64,000 nucleotides of DNA. It comes from Aestuariivivens insulae (GTDB lineage Bacteria > Bacteroidota > Bacteroidia > Flavobacteriales > Flavobacteriaceae). Positions within the stretch are counted from its first letter, which is position 1, and every line of letters begins with the position of its first letter. Location: contig NZ_JAKMCS010000007.1 in the NCBI RefSeq assembly GCF_022662195.1, positions 62,001 through 126,000 on the forward strand, written 5' to 3'. Below are positions 1 to 9,163 of this stretch, piece after piece. Both the position numbers and the translations under genes were made by a program. The notes under the pieces were generated by a model that did not search any database, was not told where the DNA came from, and worked only from the letters and a program-made list of their open reading frames with translations.

Positions 1-2871
1 CTTCTTCAATCTGGCAGTCAAACCTTAGTGCTTTCTTATATTGGCTACAAAACCCAAGAAGTTGCTATAGGTAGTCAAACCACACTAAATATATCACTTG
101 AAGAAGATATTGCAGCCTTGGATGAGGTGGTTGTAATTGGTTATGCACCTATTGAACGTAAAAAAGTATTAGGTTCTCTTGTTTCTGTCAAGGCAGAATC
201 AATAGAGCAAGCTACTCCGGTACAAGCATTTGATGCGGTTCAAGGTAAACTTTCTGGTGTTCAAATTTTATCTAACAATGGGCCAGGTAACGGATTCGAT
301 ATCAAGATCCGTGGAGTGTCTACGTTTGGTAGTGGAACATCACCTTTATATGTTGTAGATGGACAACAGCTTGATAATATCGATAACATAAACCCAGATA
401 ATATAGCTTCTTTAGAGGTTTTAAAGGATGGTGCAACGGCCGCTATTTATGGTGCGCAAGCTGCAAATGGGGTTGTTTTAATCACTACCAAATCTGGTAA
501 GACAGGAAAAATGAGATTGGATATTTCTACGGTAACAGGGATAAATGCTTTGGTAGGTGATTTACCAGTAGCCAATACAAAAGAAAGATTGCTTTATGAA
601 AGCTTAAGAAGAAATAACTCTACTACACTGTTAGGGCAAGAAAGAGACTCATTAAGTTTGCTTAACAGAAATTCTTACGATTTACAGAAATTATTAACCA
701 GACCTGCAGTTAGGCACCAAACCAATGTGTCTTTAAGTGGAGGTACAGATAAGGTTAAATATTATTGGAATACAGGGTTTTTAAATGAAGATGGTATTGT
801 AAGAAATAGTGGTTATAAGAGGGTTAATACCCAAGTGAAGCTGGACATTAATGCTACTAATAAATTAAAAGCAGGAACTAGAGTAGCACTTTCTTACGAA
901 AATCAAGGAGGTATAGCTACGGGGAATGTATTACAGCAATTGGTGGAACGAATTGCTTATTATCCCTTATTTGAACCTAACGGAGATTTTACACCTACGT
1001 TGTTTGGTCGTCAAAACCCGATTGCTAATGCCGAATTAAGAACGATTGACAATAGAAATTTTAGAGCCCAAATATTTAATTATGTGCAGTTGGAGATTTT
1101 ACCTAAGTTAACGTTAAAGTCAACATTAGGTATTAACTTTAGGCTGCAAAAACGAGATGATTTTACACCATCTTTATTAATTGGAAACGGAGGTGGAGGA
1201 ACGCCTAGAGGTAGAGAACGTAATTATTTAAGTTATAGAATTCAAAATGAAAACTTTGTAAATTATAAAAACTCATTTGGCAAGCACGATGTTGCAGCTT
1301 TTGCTGGGATGCAGATAACAAAAGATGTAAGAGAGTTTTCGGACTTTAGCAGTTTGTTTAATGATGATTTGATCCAAACTTTCAATAACACTGCGCCTAT
1401 GGCAATCACAAGTGCAAGTGAAAATTCAAGAAACAATCTCTATTCGTTGTTTGGTGGTATTAATTATGATTTTGCAGATAAATATTTGATAGGTGCTACA
1501 ATAAGACGTGACGGATCTTCTAGATTTGGAGATGAAAATGAATTTGGTATTTTCCCATCAGCAAATGTAGGTTGGAGGATAAGTAGTGAGGGTTTTCTTA
1601 AAGGAAGTAGTACGATTAATAATTTATTGTTAAGAGCAAGTTATGGTGTGGTTGGTAATCAGGCTATACCGAATTATGAATTTACCGGCGCCCTGTCTCC
1701 GGGATTTAATTATGCTGGTTTAGGAGGGGTGGCCCCAACGCGTTTAGGTAACTCAGATCTGAAATGGGAAAGAACAGAATCAACAAACCTTGGTTTTGAC
1801 CTATCCATGTTCAAAAATAGATTAACCTTAAATTTTGATGTTTGGGAGAAAAAGACAACCGACTTATTGGCAATAACGCCGTTACCTGAAGAATCTGGTT
1901 TTGCTGGTATAAGAAGAAATGTTGGTGCTGTGGAGAACAGAGGTATAGATATCAGTATTACAGGTACAATCTTAAAAACAAAGGATTTTACTTGGAGTAG
2001 TAACTTTAACATAGGTCTGTTGGAAAATGAAGTAACAAAATTGGATGGAGGTCTACCTTTTGACTCTGGTCAATTTAGAGTAGAAGAAGGAGAGCCTATA
2101 GGAAACATGTTCGGGTATAAAAACTTAGGTATTTTCCCTTACACCGAATCAAATGCCTTTACGCCAGAGGGTGTACAGTTAACGCCAGTTTTTGATGGAG
2201 ATGGCGCCTTCTTAAGTTACACATTAAATGGCGCGGAATATGCTGGCGATATTGAGCGTTTAAAAGCGGCTAACAGAACCTTAGAAGGAGGAGATATTTA
2301 TTGGGAAGATGTAGATGGTAACTTTGTAATAGATGCAAACGATAGACAAATAATAGGAAATGGTCTGTCTACAGTCTTTGGAGGTTTTTCACACGATTTA
2401 AGATATAAAAATTTATCTGTAAGTCTATTGTTCGATTATAGTTTAGGTAATGATATTTATAGAAGATACGATGAAACTAGAAATGATTTAAATTCATCTA
2501 ACGAAACGCCTGGACCAGATAGAATTTATGGTGCATGGCGCGAACCAGGAGATATTACAGAATATCCAAGACTTACCAGAGTGCCACAACAGCGTTTACG
2601 TCCAAATAGTTTTTATGTTACAGATGGTAGCTTTATTAAATGGCGTTATATCAGGTTTAACTATGCCTTGAACAAGAAATTTCTAGAAAAGATTCCTGGT
2701 GTTAAGGCGCTATCATTTAATTTGGCAGTGAATAATGTTTTAACATGGACCAATTACATTGGATATAATCCAGAGTTAGGTACACGTGGAAACCCTCTAC
2801 AACCAAATGTGGATAATTTAAGGTATCCAAATGACAGAGAGCTCATATTAGGTTTAAAAGTTCAGTTTTAA
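1..2871 (+). CDS. SusC-like TonB-dependent outer-membrane receptor (5' end outside window)
   Basis: This is the oligosaccharide import channel of a SusCD pair in the outer membrane. The reading frame is open from base 1, so the signal peptide and most of the carboxypeptidase-like N-terminal domain lie upstream; the GTG at 28 is an internal codon. Visible in order are the end of the N-terminal domain (SYIGYKTQEV), the TonB-box-like segment LDEVVVIGYA, the plug domain (VQGKLSGVQI, KIRGVSTFG, YVVDGQQL, LKDGATAAIYGAQAANGV) and a long beta-barrel ending in the typical aromatic LKVQF. The SusD gene starts 17 bp downstream. It is one of two SusC genes in the window, and the two are clearly divergent. 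The family call is firm; the substrate, ulvan fragments, is inferred from the neighbours. Confidence 0.95.
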   Translation, partial: LLQSGSQTLVLSYIGYKTQEVAIGSQTTLNISLEEDIAALDEVVVIGYAPIERKKVLGSLVSVKAESIEQATPVQAFDAVQGKLSGVQILSNNGPGNGFDIKIRGVSTFGSGTSPLYVVDGQQLDNIDNINPDNIASLEVLKDGATAAIYGAQAANGVVLITTKSGKTGKMRLDISTVTGINALVGDLPVANTKERLLYESLRRNNSTTLLGQERDSLSLLNRNSYDLQKLLTRPAVRHQTNVSLSGGTDKVKYYWNTGFLNEDGIVRNSGYKRVNTQVKLDINATNKLKAGTRVALSYENQGGIATGNVLQQLVERIAYYPLFEPNGDFTPTLFGRQNPIANAELRTIDNRNFRAQIFNYVQLEILPKLTLKSTLGINFRLQKRDDFTPSLLIGNGGGGTPRGRERNYLSYRIQNENFVNYKNSFGKHDVAAFAGMQITKDVREFSDFSSLFNDDLIQTFNNTAPMAITSASENSRNNLYSLFGGINYDFADKYLIGATIRRDGSSRFGDENEFGIFPSANVGWRISSEGFLKGSSTINNLLLRASYGVVGNQAIPNYEFTGALSPGFNYAGLGGVAPTRLGNSDLKWERTESTNLGFDLSMFKNRLTLNFDVWEKKTTDLLAITPLPEESGFAGIRRNVGAVENRGIDISITGTILKTKDFTWSSNFNIGLLENEVTKLDGGLPFDSGQFRVEEGEPIGNMFGYKNLGIFPYTESNAFTPEGVQLTPVFDGDGAFLSYTLNGAEYAGDIERLKAANRTLEGGDIYWEDVDGNFVIDANDRQIIGNGLSTVFGGFSHDLRYKNLSVSLLFDYSLGNDIYRRYDETRNDLNSSNETPGPDRIYGAWREPGDITEYPRLTRVPQQRLRPNSFYVTDGSFIKWRYIRFNYALNKKFLEKIPGVKALSFNLAVNNVLTWTNYIGYNPELGTRGNPLQPNVDNLRYPNDRELILGLKVQF

Positions 2872-2888
2872 GAATAAAAAAAATAGAT

Positions 2889-4502
2889 ATGTTAGAAAAT
2901 AAATTAAACAGATTTAAAGTAATTGCGGGAGCACTGTTCTTTATAGCAGCGTTTTATTCATGCGAAGAGCTTGTGGACGAAGTACCTATTAGTGAGTTAA
3001 GTCCAATTAGCTTTTATGAAACTAATGAACAACTATTGGCTGGCCTTGTAGGGGCTTACGATGGTATGCAGGGAACTTATAGAGATAAGACATTCTTCTG
3101 GGGTGAATTCAGATCAGATAATCACCAACCATTCCCGTCTGGTCAAGCACAGCAAAACAATTTAGAAATCGTTAATAACGATATTACCCAAGGCAATCCG
3201 GGATCAAGATGGGATCGTTTCTATTTTATGATAGACAGAGCCAATCAAGTTATTGTTAACGCACCTAATGTGCCAAGTTTGGATGAAAGCTTATTGGCAG
3301 AAGCATTGGCAATTAGAGCAAAGGCTTATTTTGATGCCGTAAGAGTTTGGGGAGATGTACCTTTATTTACAGAACCTGTACAAGTATTAGCAGATGCGAC
3401 TAGACCGGTAACCGATGCTAATACTATTATGAATGAGGTGGTTATTCCAGATATGCTTCGTGCGGAGGAATTAATTACACCGCAATCGGATGATTTTAGA
3501 TGGTCTAAATCCAGTATTTACTGTTTGCAGGCAGATGTGTATATGTGGTTAAAAGATTATGCCAAAGCAAAAGAAGTTTTAGATGCTATGGTAGCTTTAG
3601 GTACTCATAGTCTGGTGACAAGCCCACAAGCATGGGATGATATGTTTTACAATAATCCACCATTAGCGGCATTTCCTGAAGGTTTAGGTAAAATACAGGA
3701 AGGTTCAGAGCTAATATTTTCTATACGCTATGAAATTGAAGAAGAACGAGATGCGCCTGCGGGCTATCCAAGTAGAACCAGATGGAACCGTTCAGGAGTC
3801 ATGAGCGCATTCTATGCTGGAATTCCATCTTTTGTTATGTCAGAGGCGATAGAAAACAAATGGCGTGAAAAATTCCCAGTTGTAGATTCGTTGTGGACTG
3901 AAAAATACCCTAATACAGACCCGGTATTAACCAGAACTGTTTTACAAGATGACGGAATGGGCGGAGTTATTGAGGTAGAAGAGCCTGTATATGGAGACTG
4001 GAGATATTATTTCACCAGACAGGGAAGGGTAGAAGGTTTTAACTCCGTAGAAATTGGAGAAGCAAGAACTGCTAAATGGCAGCAAACTAATTATAATGCT
4101 AATGACGATGACACTGATATTGTATTATATAGATATGCAGGAATGTTATTATTATTGGCTGAGGCTGAGAACCAATTGGGTAATGATGCAAGAGCATTAG
4201 AACTTGTTAACCAAATAAGAACAGCTAGACAGTTACCTACTGTGGATGCAACAGATTTTGGAGCTACTCAAGAGGAACGATTGAATTATATTTTGGATGA
4301 GCGCCAATTAGAACTTTTTGGAGAAGGTAAAAGATGGTGGGACTTGCTTAGAAATGATAAACAATATGAGGTTCTAAACCCTATATTGGAGGCAAGACCA
4401 GAAGGCGTACCACTAACTGAAGATCGTTTAGTTTGGCCTATTCATATAGACCATTTAATAGAGAATCCTTTATTGAATCAAAATCCTGGATACATTAATT
4501 AA
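2889..4502 (+). CDS. SusD/RagB-like outer-membrane glycan-binding lipoprotein
   Basis: Surface lipoprotein that caps the upstream SusC and binds the glycan. The N-terminus has a signal peptide with a lipobox ending FYSC (Cys 25). SusD-family signatures are the N-terminal stretch around ISFYETNEQLLAGLVGAYDG, the TPR-like segment AIRAKAYFDAVRVWGDVPL, and the C-terminal pattern LLLLAEAENQLGN...ALELVNQIRTARQ followed by DERQLELFGEGKRWWDLLR. The length of 537 residues is normal for the family. It is translated 17 bp after SusC and 13 bp before the next lipoprotein gene, so all three are probably one transcript. Confidence 0.95.
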   Translation: MLENKLNRFKVIAGALFFIAAFYSCEELVDEVPISELSPISFYETNEQLLAGLVGAYDGMQGTYRDKTFFWGEFRSDNHQPFPSGQAQQNNLEIVNNDITQGNPGSRWDRFYFMIDRANQVIVNAPNVPSLDESLLAEALAIRAKAYFDAVRVWGDVPLFTEPVQVLADATRPVTDANTIMNEVVIPDMLRAEELITPQSDDFRWSKSSIYCLQADVYMWLKDYAKAKEVLDAMVALGTHSLVTSPQAWDDMFYNNPPLAAFPEGLGKIQEGSELIFSIRYEIEEERDAPAGYPSRTRWNRSGVMSAFYAGIPSFVMSEAIENKWREKFPVVDSLWTEKYPNTDPVLTRTVLQDDGMGGVIEVEEPVYGDWRYYFTRQGRVEGFNSVEIGEARTAKWQQTNYNANDDDTDIVLYRYAGMLLLLAEAENQLGNDARALELVNQIRTARQLPTVDATDFGATQEERLNYILDERQLELFGEGKRWWDLLRNDKQYEVLNPILEARPEGVPLTEDRLVWPIHIDHLIENPLLNQNPGYIN

Positions 4503-4515
4503 AAAAAAGGTAATT

Positions 4516-5244
4516 ATGAAAAAAATTATAAAACAAAATGTTATTCTAATGCTGTTAGTAGGTGTTATCCTTACGTCATGCGATTTAGAGTTACAAGAAA
4601 GCTTCGATTTTGTGCCAGAAGTAGATTTGACTGATCCTTTCGCCGATATGACGGCTTGGGAGTACATACAAACAAGAACGACCTTGAATGATGAAGGGAA
4701 ATTGAGTGGTGAAGAACTCAATTATATGATCGCGGCTATAAAGAAAGCAGGTTTTGAAGAATATTATAATCAAACAGCAGATACTACTAGAACTTATTTG
4801 TTGTTGAATAATAATGCTTTTACAGGCAATGGTGACATAATAAGCATGGTTACCGGTTCTGCCTCAGTTGCAGATGGAGAAACGCCTGAGCAAGTTATGG
4901 AGCGCGTGGATACACCTGAAAAACTGCATATATTAAGAAAAATTTTAAGTTATCATATTGTGGATGAGTATGTTGCTCAGGTACCTACCCTTGCAGAAAC
5001 AAATGTTAGATATTACTTTCCAACGTTTCTAACAATTTATGATTCTTCTATACCAGAAGAAGATGGTGTTATTTCTTTTTACAGAAGAGAGCGTTGGGAA
5101 ATGAGAGTTAACTATGCGCCATCAATTCTTCCGAGTACGGCAACTTCGGGTGGCTGGAATGAGCAAGTTAGAAACCACAACTATGTATTTAATAATGGCA
5201 TTGGTCATTATTTAAATGATGCTGTTAGGAACAGACCGTATTAA
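4516..5244 (+). CDS. FAS1 (fasciclin)-like lipoprotein accompanying SusCD
   Basis: Small predicted lipoprotein of 242 residues with lipobox ILTSC (Cys 22). The rest resembles one degenerate fasciclin/FAS1 domain: TAWEYIQTR near residue 47, AIKKAGFEEYY near 73, the strand RTYLLLNNNAF where FAS1 proteins have a (Y/F)TLFAPTNEAF-like motif, and LRKILSYHIVDEYV near 152, matching the FAS1 LKxILxYHVV element. FAS1 domains mediate adhesion or carbohydrate contact, and such proteins are sometimes found as a third gene after SusCD. Here it probably sits on the outer membrane as a helper of the SusCD complex; that role is inference. A strong terminator follows, so this is the last gene of the first operon. 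Confidence 0.6.
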   Translation: MKKIIKQNVILMLLVGVILTSCDLELQESFDFVPEVDLTDPFADMTAWEYIQTRTTLNDEGKLSGEELNYMIAAIKKAGFEEYYNQTADTTRTYLLLNNNAFTGNGDIISMVTGSASVADGETPEQVMERVDTPEKLHILRKILSYHIVDEYVAQVPTLAETNVRYYFPTFLTIYDSSIPEEDGVISFYRRERWEMRVNYAPSILPSTATSGGWNEQVRNHNYVFNNGIGHYLNDAVRNRPY

Positions 5245-5325
5245 TTTATATAGAATATCTATAAACCAATCAATTTTTACAGTAGATTAAGATAGTTTAG
5301 TTTATAGTAGTTTGAGTTAGTCATT

Positions 5326-5368
5326 GCTCTTCATTATAAATATTATTTTATGATGGAGAGCTTTTTTT
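5326..5368 (+). terminator. Rho-independent terminator after the first SusCD operon
   Basis: Imperfect long inverted repeat (GCTCTTCATTATAA paired with TTTATGATGGAGAGC) immediately followed by seven T. It lies 80 bp after the stop of the FAS1-like gene, with no further gene on this strand before 5621. Confidence 0.75.
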
Positions 5369-5430
5369 AGTGAAACCCTATTTTGATAAGTTGCAAAGTA
5401 ATGAAATCAAAATAGTTGGTTGAACTCTTG

Positions 5431-5468
5431 CCTGCTGGCAAGCAGGAATTCTGCTGGAAAGCGGAATT
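5431..5468. repeat. Two adjacent short hairpins in the intergenic region
   Basis: Two back-to-back stem-loops: CCTGCT-GGCA-AGCAGG (5431-5446, perfect 6-bp stem) and AATTCTGCT-GGAA-AGCGGAATT (5447-5468, 8 of 9 pairs). Neither has a T-run, so they are not ordinary terminators. They look like a short palindromic intergenic repeat, but I see only one copy here. The rest of 5369-5490 shows nothing recognisable. Confidence 0.45.
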
Positions 5469-5490
5469 TATTTCCTAAATACTTTGCACA

Positions 5491-5537
5491 TTCAGGACAG
5501 TGCAGGATAAAGTAAATGCATTTTTGGTTTAGCTTTA
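5491..5537 (+). promoter_or_regulatory. Tandem TGCAGGA operator with -7 box (copy a)
   Basis: Half-sites TTCAGGACAG (5491-5500) and TGCAGGATAA (5501-5510), then 19 bp, then the -7-like box TAGCTTTA (5530-5537). This is one of nine copies with the same architecture; see the first finding. It precedes the sulfatase-rhamnosidase gene at 5621. The distance to that start, 110 bp, is longer than the 51-65 bp seen for the other copies. Confidence 0.75.
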
Positions 5538-5620
5538 TAAATTATTATAATCTTTAGCTTATTTTTATGTCAAGAGCTAAAATTATTTGAAAAAAATCTT
5601 TAACAGTAAATTAAAGTTTA

Positions 5621-8600
5621 ATGTCTAAAATCAAAGTTTTATTCGGACTAATTTTATCAATTGGAAGTTTAAACATTATTCTTGCTCAAGAAAAGCCTGA
5701 CAGTCAGAACGAGTCGAAGCCTAATATCATATTTATTCTAACCGATGATCAACGCTTCGATGCTATTGGATATGCAGGAAACCAGTTTGTTGAAACGCCA
5801 GAAATGGATAATTTGGCCAATTCAGGGACATATTTTAATAAAGCTATTGTCACTACGCCAATATGTGCGGCAAGTAGAGCAAGTATATGGACGGGGCTTC
5901 ACGAAAGAGCGCATAATTTTAATTTTCAAACAGGAAATGTTCGGGAAGAATATATGGCAAACTCTTATCCGACACTATTAAAAAACAATGGCTATTATAC
6001 AGGTTTTTATGGTAAATATGGGGTGCGATATAATGATTTAGATAAGCAGTTCGATGAATATGAATCTTATGATAGAAATAATCGATTTAAAGATAGAAGA
6101 GGATATTATTACAAGACAATAGATAATGATACCGTTCATTTAACTAGATATACAGGGCAACAGGCTTTAGATTTTATCGATAAAAATGCATCAAACAACA
6201 AACCTTTTTGTTTGTCGCTTAGCTTTAGTGCTCCCCATGCCCATGATGGAGCGCCGGAACAATATTTCTGGCAAGAAACAACCAACGGTCTTTTACAAGA
6301 TGAAACCATTCCTGATCCTGAATTAGGAGATGACAAGTACTTCTTGGCACAACCAAAAATTGTACGAGAAGGGTTTAACAGGTTACGTTGGACCTGGCGT
6401 TATGATACGCCAGAAAAGTATCAGCATAGTTTAAAAGGTTATTACAGAATGATTTCAGGGATTGATTTAGAGATAAAAAAGATTCGTGAAAAGTTAAAGG
6501 AAAAGGAGATAGACAATAATACGGTTATCATTTTAATGGGCGATAATGGTTACTTCTTAGGAGAAAGGCAGTTGGCTGGTAAATGGTTAATGTATGATAA
6601 TTCCATTCGTGTCCCTTTAATTGTTTTTGACCCTAGAGAGAACAGGCACCAAGATGTAGATGATATGGTACTGAACATTGATGTTACCTCTACTATTGCA
6701 GATTTGGCAGGTATAAAAGCCCCAGGTTCTTGGCAAGGCAAAAGTTTAATGCCCATAGTTAGGCAAGAAACAAATACAATTGATCGGGATACCATTCTTA
6801 TTGAACACATTTGGGATTTTAGTGAAATTCCACCGAGTGAAGGGGTTCGAACCAAAAAATGGAAATACTTTAGGTATGTGAACGATAAGACTATTGAAGA
6901 ACTTTACGATTTGGAAAAAGACCCTCAAGAGGTTAAAAACTTAATTGGGAAGAAAAAATATAAAATAGTGGCCGATGAGTTAAGGGCCAAGCTGGATGAA
7001 CTTATCAAGAAAAACAGTGACCAGTACAGGGCGGCCCCAACAGATTTGACGGTGGAGTTGATTAGGGAACCAGCTAATGAGGTTAAAATATTCGATTTAA
7101 AACCTGAGTTTGGATGGAGCGTACCCTTAGCATCTAAATTTCAATCGGCCTACCAAATTCTTTTGTCCTCAAGTAAAGCAAATATCGATGCTAATAATGG
7201 TGATGTTTGGGATAGTGGGCAAGTGCGCTCAACAATATCAACAAATGTAGAATATCAAGGAAAGAATCTTGAAATAGGCCAAGCCTATTATTGGAAGGTA
7301 AGAATATGGGATGAGGAAAACAGACTAGTAGATTACTCTGTAGCCCAAAAATTCACAACGGGTAAAAGCGATGGTTATATCATCTCAACGGAGAATAAAT
7401 ATAGTATTGAAAAGATAAACCCTATAAAATTTGAAAAGCGAGGCGATCATTATTTTATGGATTTTGGAAAGGCTGCTTTTGCAACGGTTAATTTTAACTA
7501 TAAGGCTAAAACGCCCCATACGATAACGGTAAGAATTGGCGAAATGTTAGACGATAAAGGGAATGTCAACACAAGACCTCCTGCAAAGAGTAATATCCGG
7601 TACCAAGAAATCAAGGTTGATGTAGGGCCGGGACAAACACAGTATCAAATTAACATTACGCCAGATAAGCGAAATACCTTGCCTTATAAAGCCATTGCAT
7701 TGCCCGAAGGGTTTCCTGTGCTAATGCCATTTAGGTATGCAGAAATTGAAGGAGCGAAAGTCACCATAAATGCTGAAGATGTAGTGCAACTGGCACATTT
7801 TAGTTATTGGGATGAGCAAGCGAGTCATTTTGAGAGTAATAATGATATTTTAAACCAAGTATGGGATTTATGCAAATATTCCATTAAAGCTACAACTTTT
7901 AATGGCTTATATGTAGATGGGGAACGTGAGCGTATTCCGTATGAAGCTGATGCCTATTTAAATCAATTAAGTCATTACAATACCGATAGAGAATATGCCA
8001 TGGCTAGACGTACCATAGAATATTTTATGGAGCACCCAACATGGCCTACCGAATGGCAACAGCATGTAGCGTTGTTAATATATGCAGATTATATGTACAC
8101 TGGAAATACCGAACTAATTGAGCGGTATTATGAACCTTTGAAGTATAAAACGCTTTACGAATTATCCAATGAAGATGGGTTGATCACTTCTACTAAGGTG
8201 ACCGAAGAATTTATGTATAAACTTGGCTTCAAGCCAGGTTACAATAAGCCGTTAACCGATATTGTAGATTGGCCCAATGCCAATTTTATGAAAAGTGGAA
8301 ATAAAGGTGAGCGTGACGGGTTTGAATTTAAACCTTACAGTACAGTTATCAACGCTTTCTTTTATGAGAACATGAAAATCATGGCGGAATTTGCTAAGAT
8401 TTTAGGGAAAACACAAGAGGTCTTGGACTTTCAGTTAAGAGCAGCAAAAGCCAAAAAGGCTGTGAACGAACAAATGTTTGATAAAGAACGCGGTATTTAT
8501 GTGGATGGTATTGGTACAGACCATGCATCGCTCCATGCCAATATGATGCCATTGGCCTTTGGTTTAGTGCCGGAGGAGTATTTTAATTCGGTTGTGGATT

Positions 8601-9157
8601 TTGTGAAATCTCGTGGGATGGCTTGCAGCGTTTATGGAGCGCAGTTCTTGATGGACGGGTTATATAATGCAGGGGAAGCAGACTATGCATTAGAGTTATT
8701 GGCCAGTACAGCAAAGAGAAGTTGGTATAATATGATTAGGGCAGGCTCAACAATAACCTTAGAGGCGTGGGATTACGATTATAAGGTGAATTTAGATTGG
8801 AATCATGCTTGGGGCGCTGTTCCTGCTAACGCAATACCACGAGGATTATGGGGCATAAAGCCTAAAACACCAGGTTTTGGTATAGCCACTATAAAACCGC
8901 AGATGAGCAAACTTAAATCTAGTGAAATTACTGTGCCCACTGTTAGAGGTGCTATAAAAGGAAAGTACACTTATAATGGTGATAGATTACAAACATATGA
9001 AATTGAAATACCTGGTAATATGGTAGGTGAGTTTTTATTGAACGATGTAAACGGAAAAGATTTAATACACAATGGTGAAAAAGTACCACCGGCATTTGAA
9101 TCTATAAGGTTATCCCCTGGTAAACATATCATACAGCTTAAAATAAATTCGTTTTAG
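5621..9157 (+). CDS. Bifunctional S1 sulfatase / GH78-type alpha-L-rhamnosidase fusion
   Basis: A two-enzyme polypeptide of 1178 residues with a Sec signal peptide (cleavage probably after LAQ, residue 23). Residues about 34-490 form a family S1 arylsulfatase: metal ligands in ILTDDQ (42-43), formylglycine motif CAASR (82-86, Cys type) and [10 protein letters not shown]. After a linker, about 495-590 is the Fn3-like N-terminal domain typical of GH78 rhamnosidases ([15 protein letters not shown]). The GH78 (alpha/alpha)6 catalytic part follows, with [12 protein letters not shown] around 766-777 at the place of the GH78 acidic signature, and a C-terminal beta-domain. The likely job is to remove sulfate from a rhamnose 3-sulfate and then release the rhamnose. 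The Formosa ulvan PUL has a comparable S1-GH78 fusion. It is first gene of a tight three-gene operon (6 bp to the next). Confidence 0.9.
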   Translation: MSKIKVLFGLILSIGSLNIILAQEKPDSQNESKPNIIFILTDDQRFDAIGYAGNQFVETPEMDNLANSGTYFNKAIVTTPICAASRASIWTGLHERAHNFNFQTGNVREEYMANSYPTLLKNNGYYTGFYGKYGVRYNDLDKQFDEYESYDRNNRFKDRRGYYYKTIDNDTVHLTRYTGQQALDFIDKNASNNKPFCLSLSFSAPHAHDGAPEQYFWQETTNGLLQDETIPDPELGDDKYFLAQPKIVREGFNRLRWTWRYDTPEKYQHSLKGYYRMISGIDLEIKKIREKLKEKEIDNNTVIILMGDNGYFLGERQLAGKWLMYDNSIRVPLIVFDPRENRHQDVDDMVLNIDVTSTIADLAGIKAPGSWQGKSLMPIVRQETNTIDRDTILIEHIWDFSEIPPSEGVRTKKWKYFRYVNDKTIEELYDLEKDPQEVKNLIGKKKYKIVADELRAKLDELIKKNSDQYRAAPTDLTVELIREPANEVKIFDLKPEFGWSVPLASKFQSAYQILLSSSKANIDANNGDVWDSGQVRSTISTNVEYQGKNLEIGQAYYWKVRIWDEENRLVDYSVAQKFTTGKSDGYIISTENKYSIEKINPIKFEKRGDHYFMDFGKAAFATVNFNYKAKTPHTITVRIGEMLDDKGNVNTRPPAKSNIRYQEIKVDVGPGQTQYQINITPDKRNTLPYKAIALPEGFPVLMPFRYAEIEGAKVTINAEDVVQLAHFSYWDEQASHFESNNDILNQVWDLCKYSIKATTFNGLYVDGERERIPYEADAYLNQLSHYNTDREYAMARRTIEYFMEHPTWPTEWQQHVALLIYADYMYTGNTELIERYYEPLKYKTLYELSNEDGLITSTKVTEEFMYKLGFKPGYNKPLTDIVDWPNANFMKSGNKGERDGFEFKPYSTVINAFFYENMKIMAEFAKILGKTQEVLDFQLRAAKAKKAVNEQMFDKERGIYVDGIGTDHASLHANMMPLAFGLVPEEYFNSVVDFVKSRGMACSVYGAQFLMDGLYNAGEADYALELLASTAKRSWYNMIRAGSTITLEAWDYDYKVNLDWNHAWGAVPANAIPRGLWGIKPKTPGFGIATIKPQMSKLKSSEITVPTVRGAIKGKYTYNGDRLQTYEIEIPGNMVGEFLLNDVNGKDLIHNGEKVPPAFESIRLSPGKHIIQLKINSF

Positions 9158-9163
9158 TAATTA

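Noticed and set aside
28-30. GTG at 28 as the start of the first gene
   Set aside because: The frame is open to base 1 and the encoded protein begins in the middle of the N-terminal domain, so the real start is upstream of the window.
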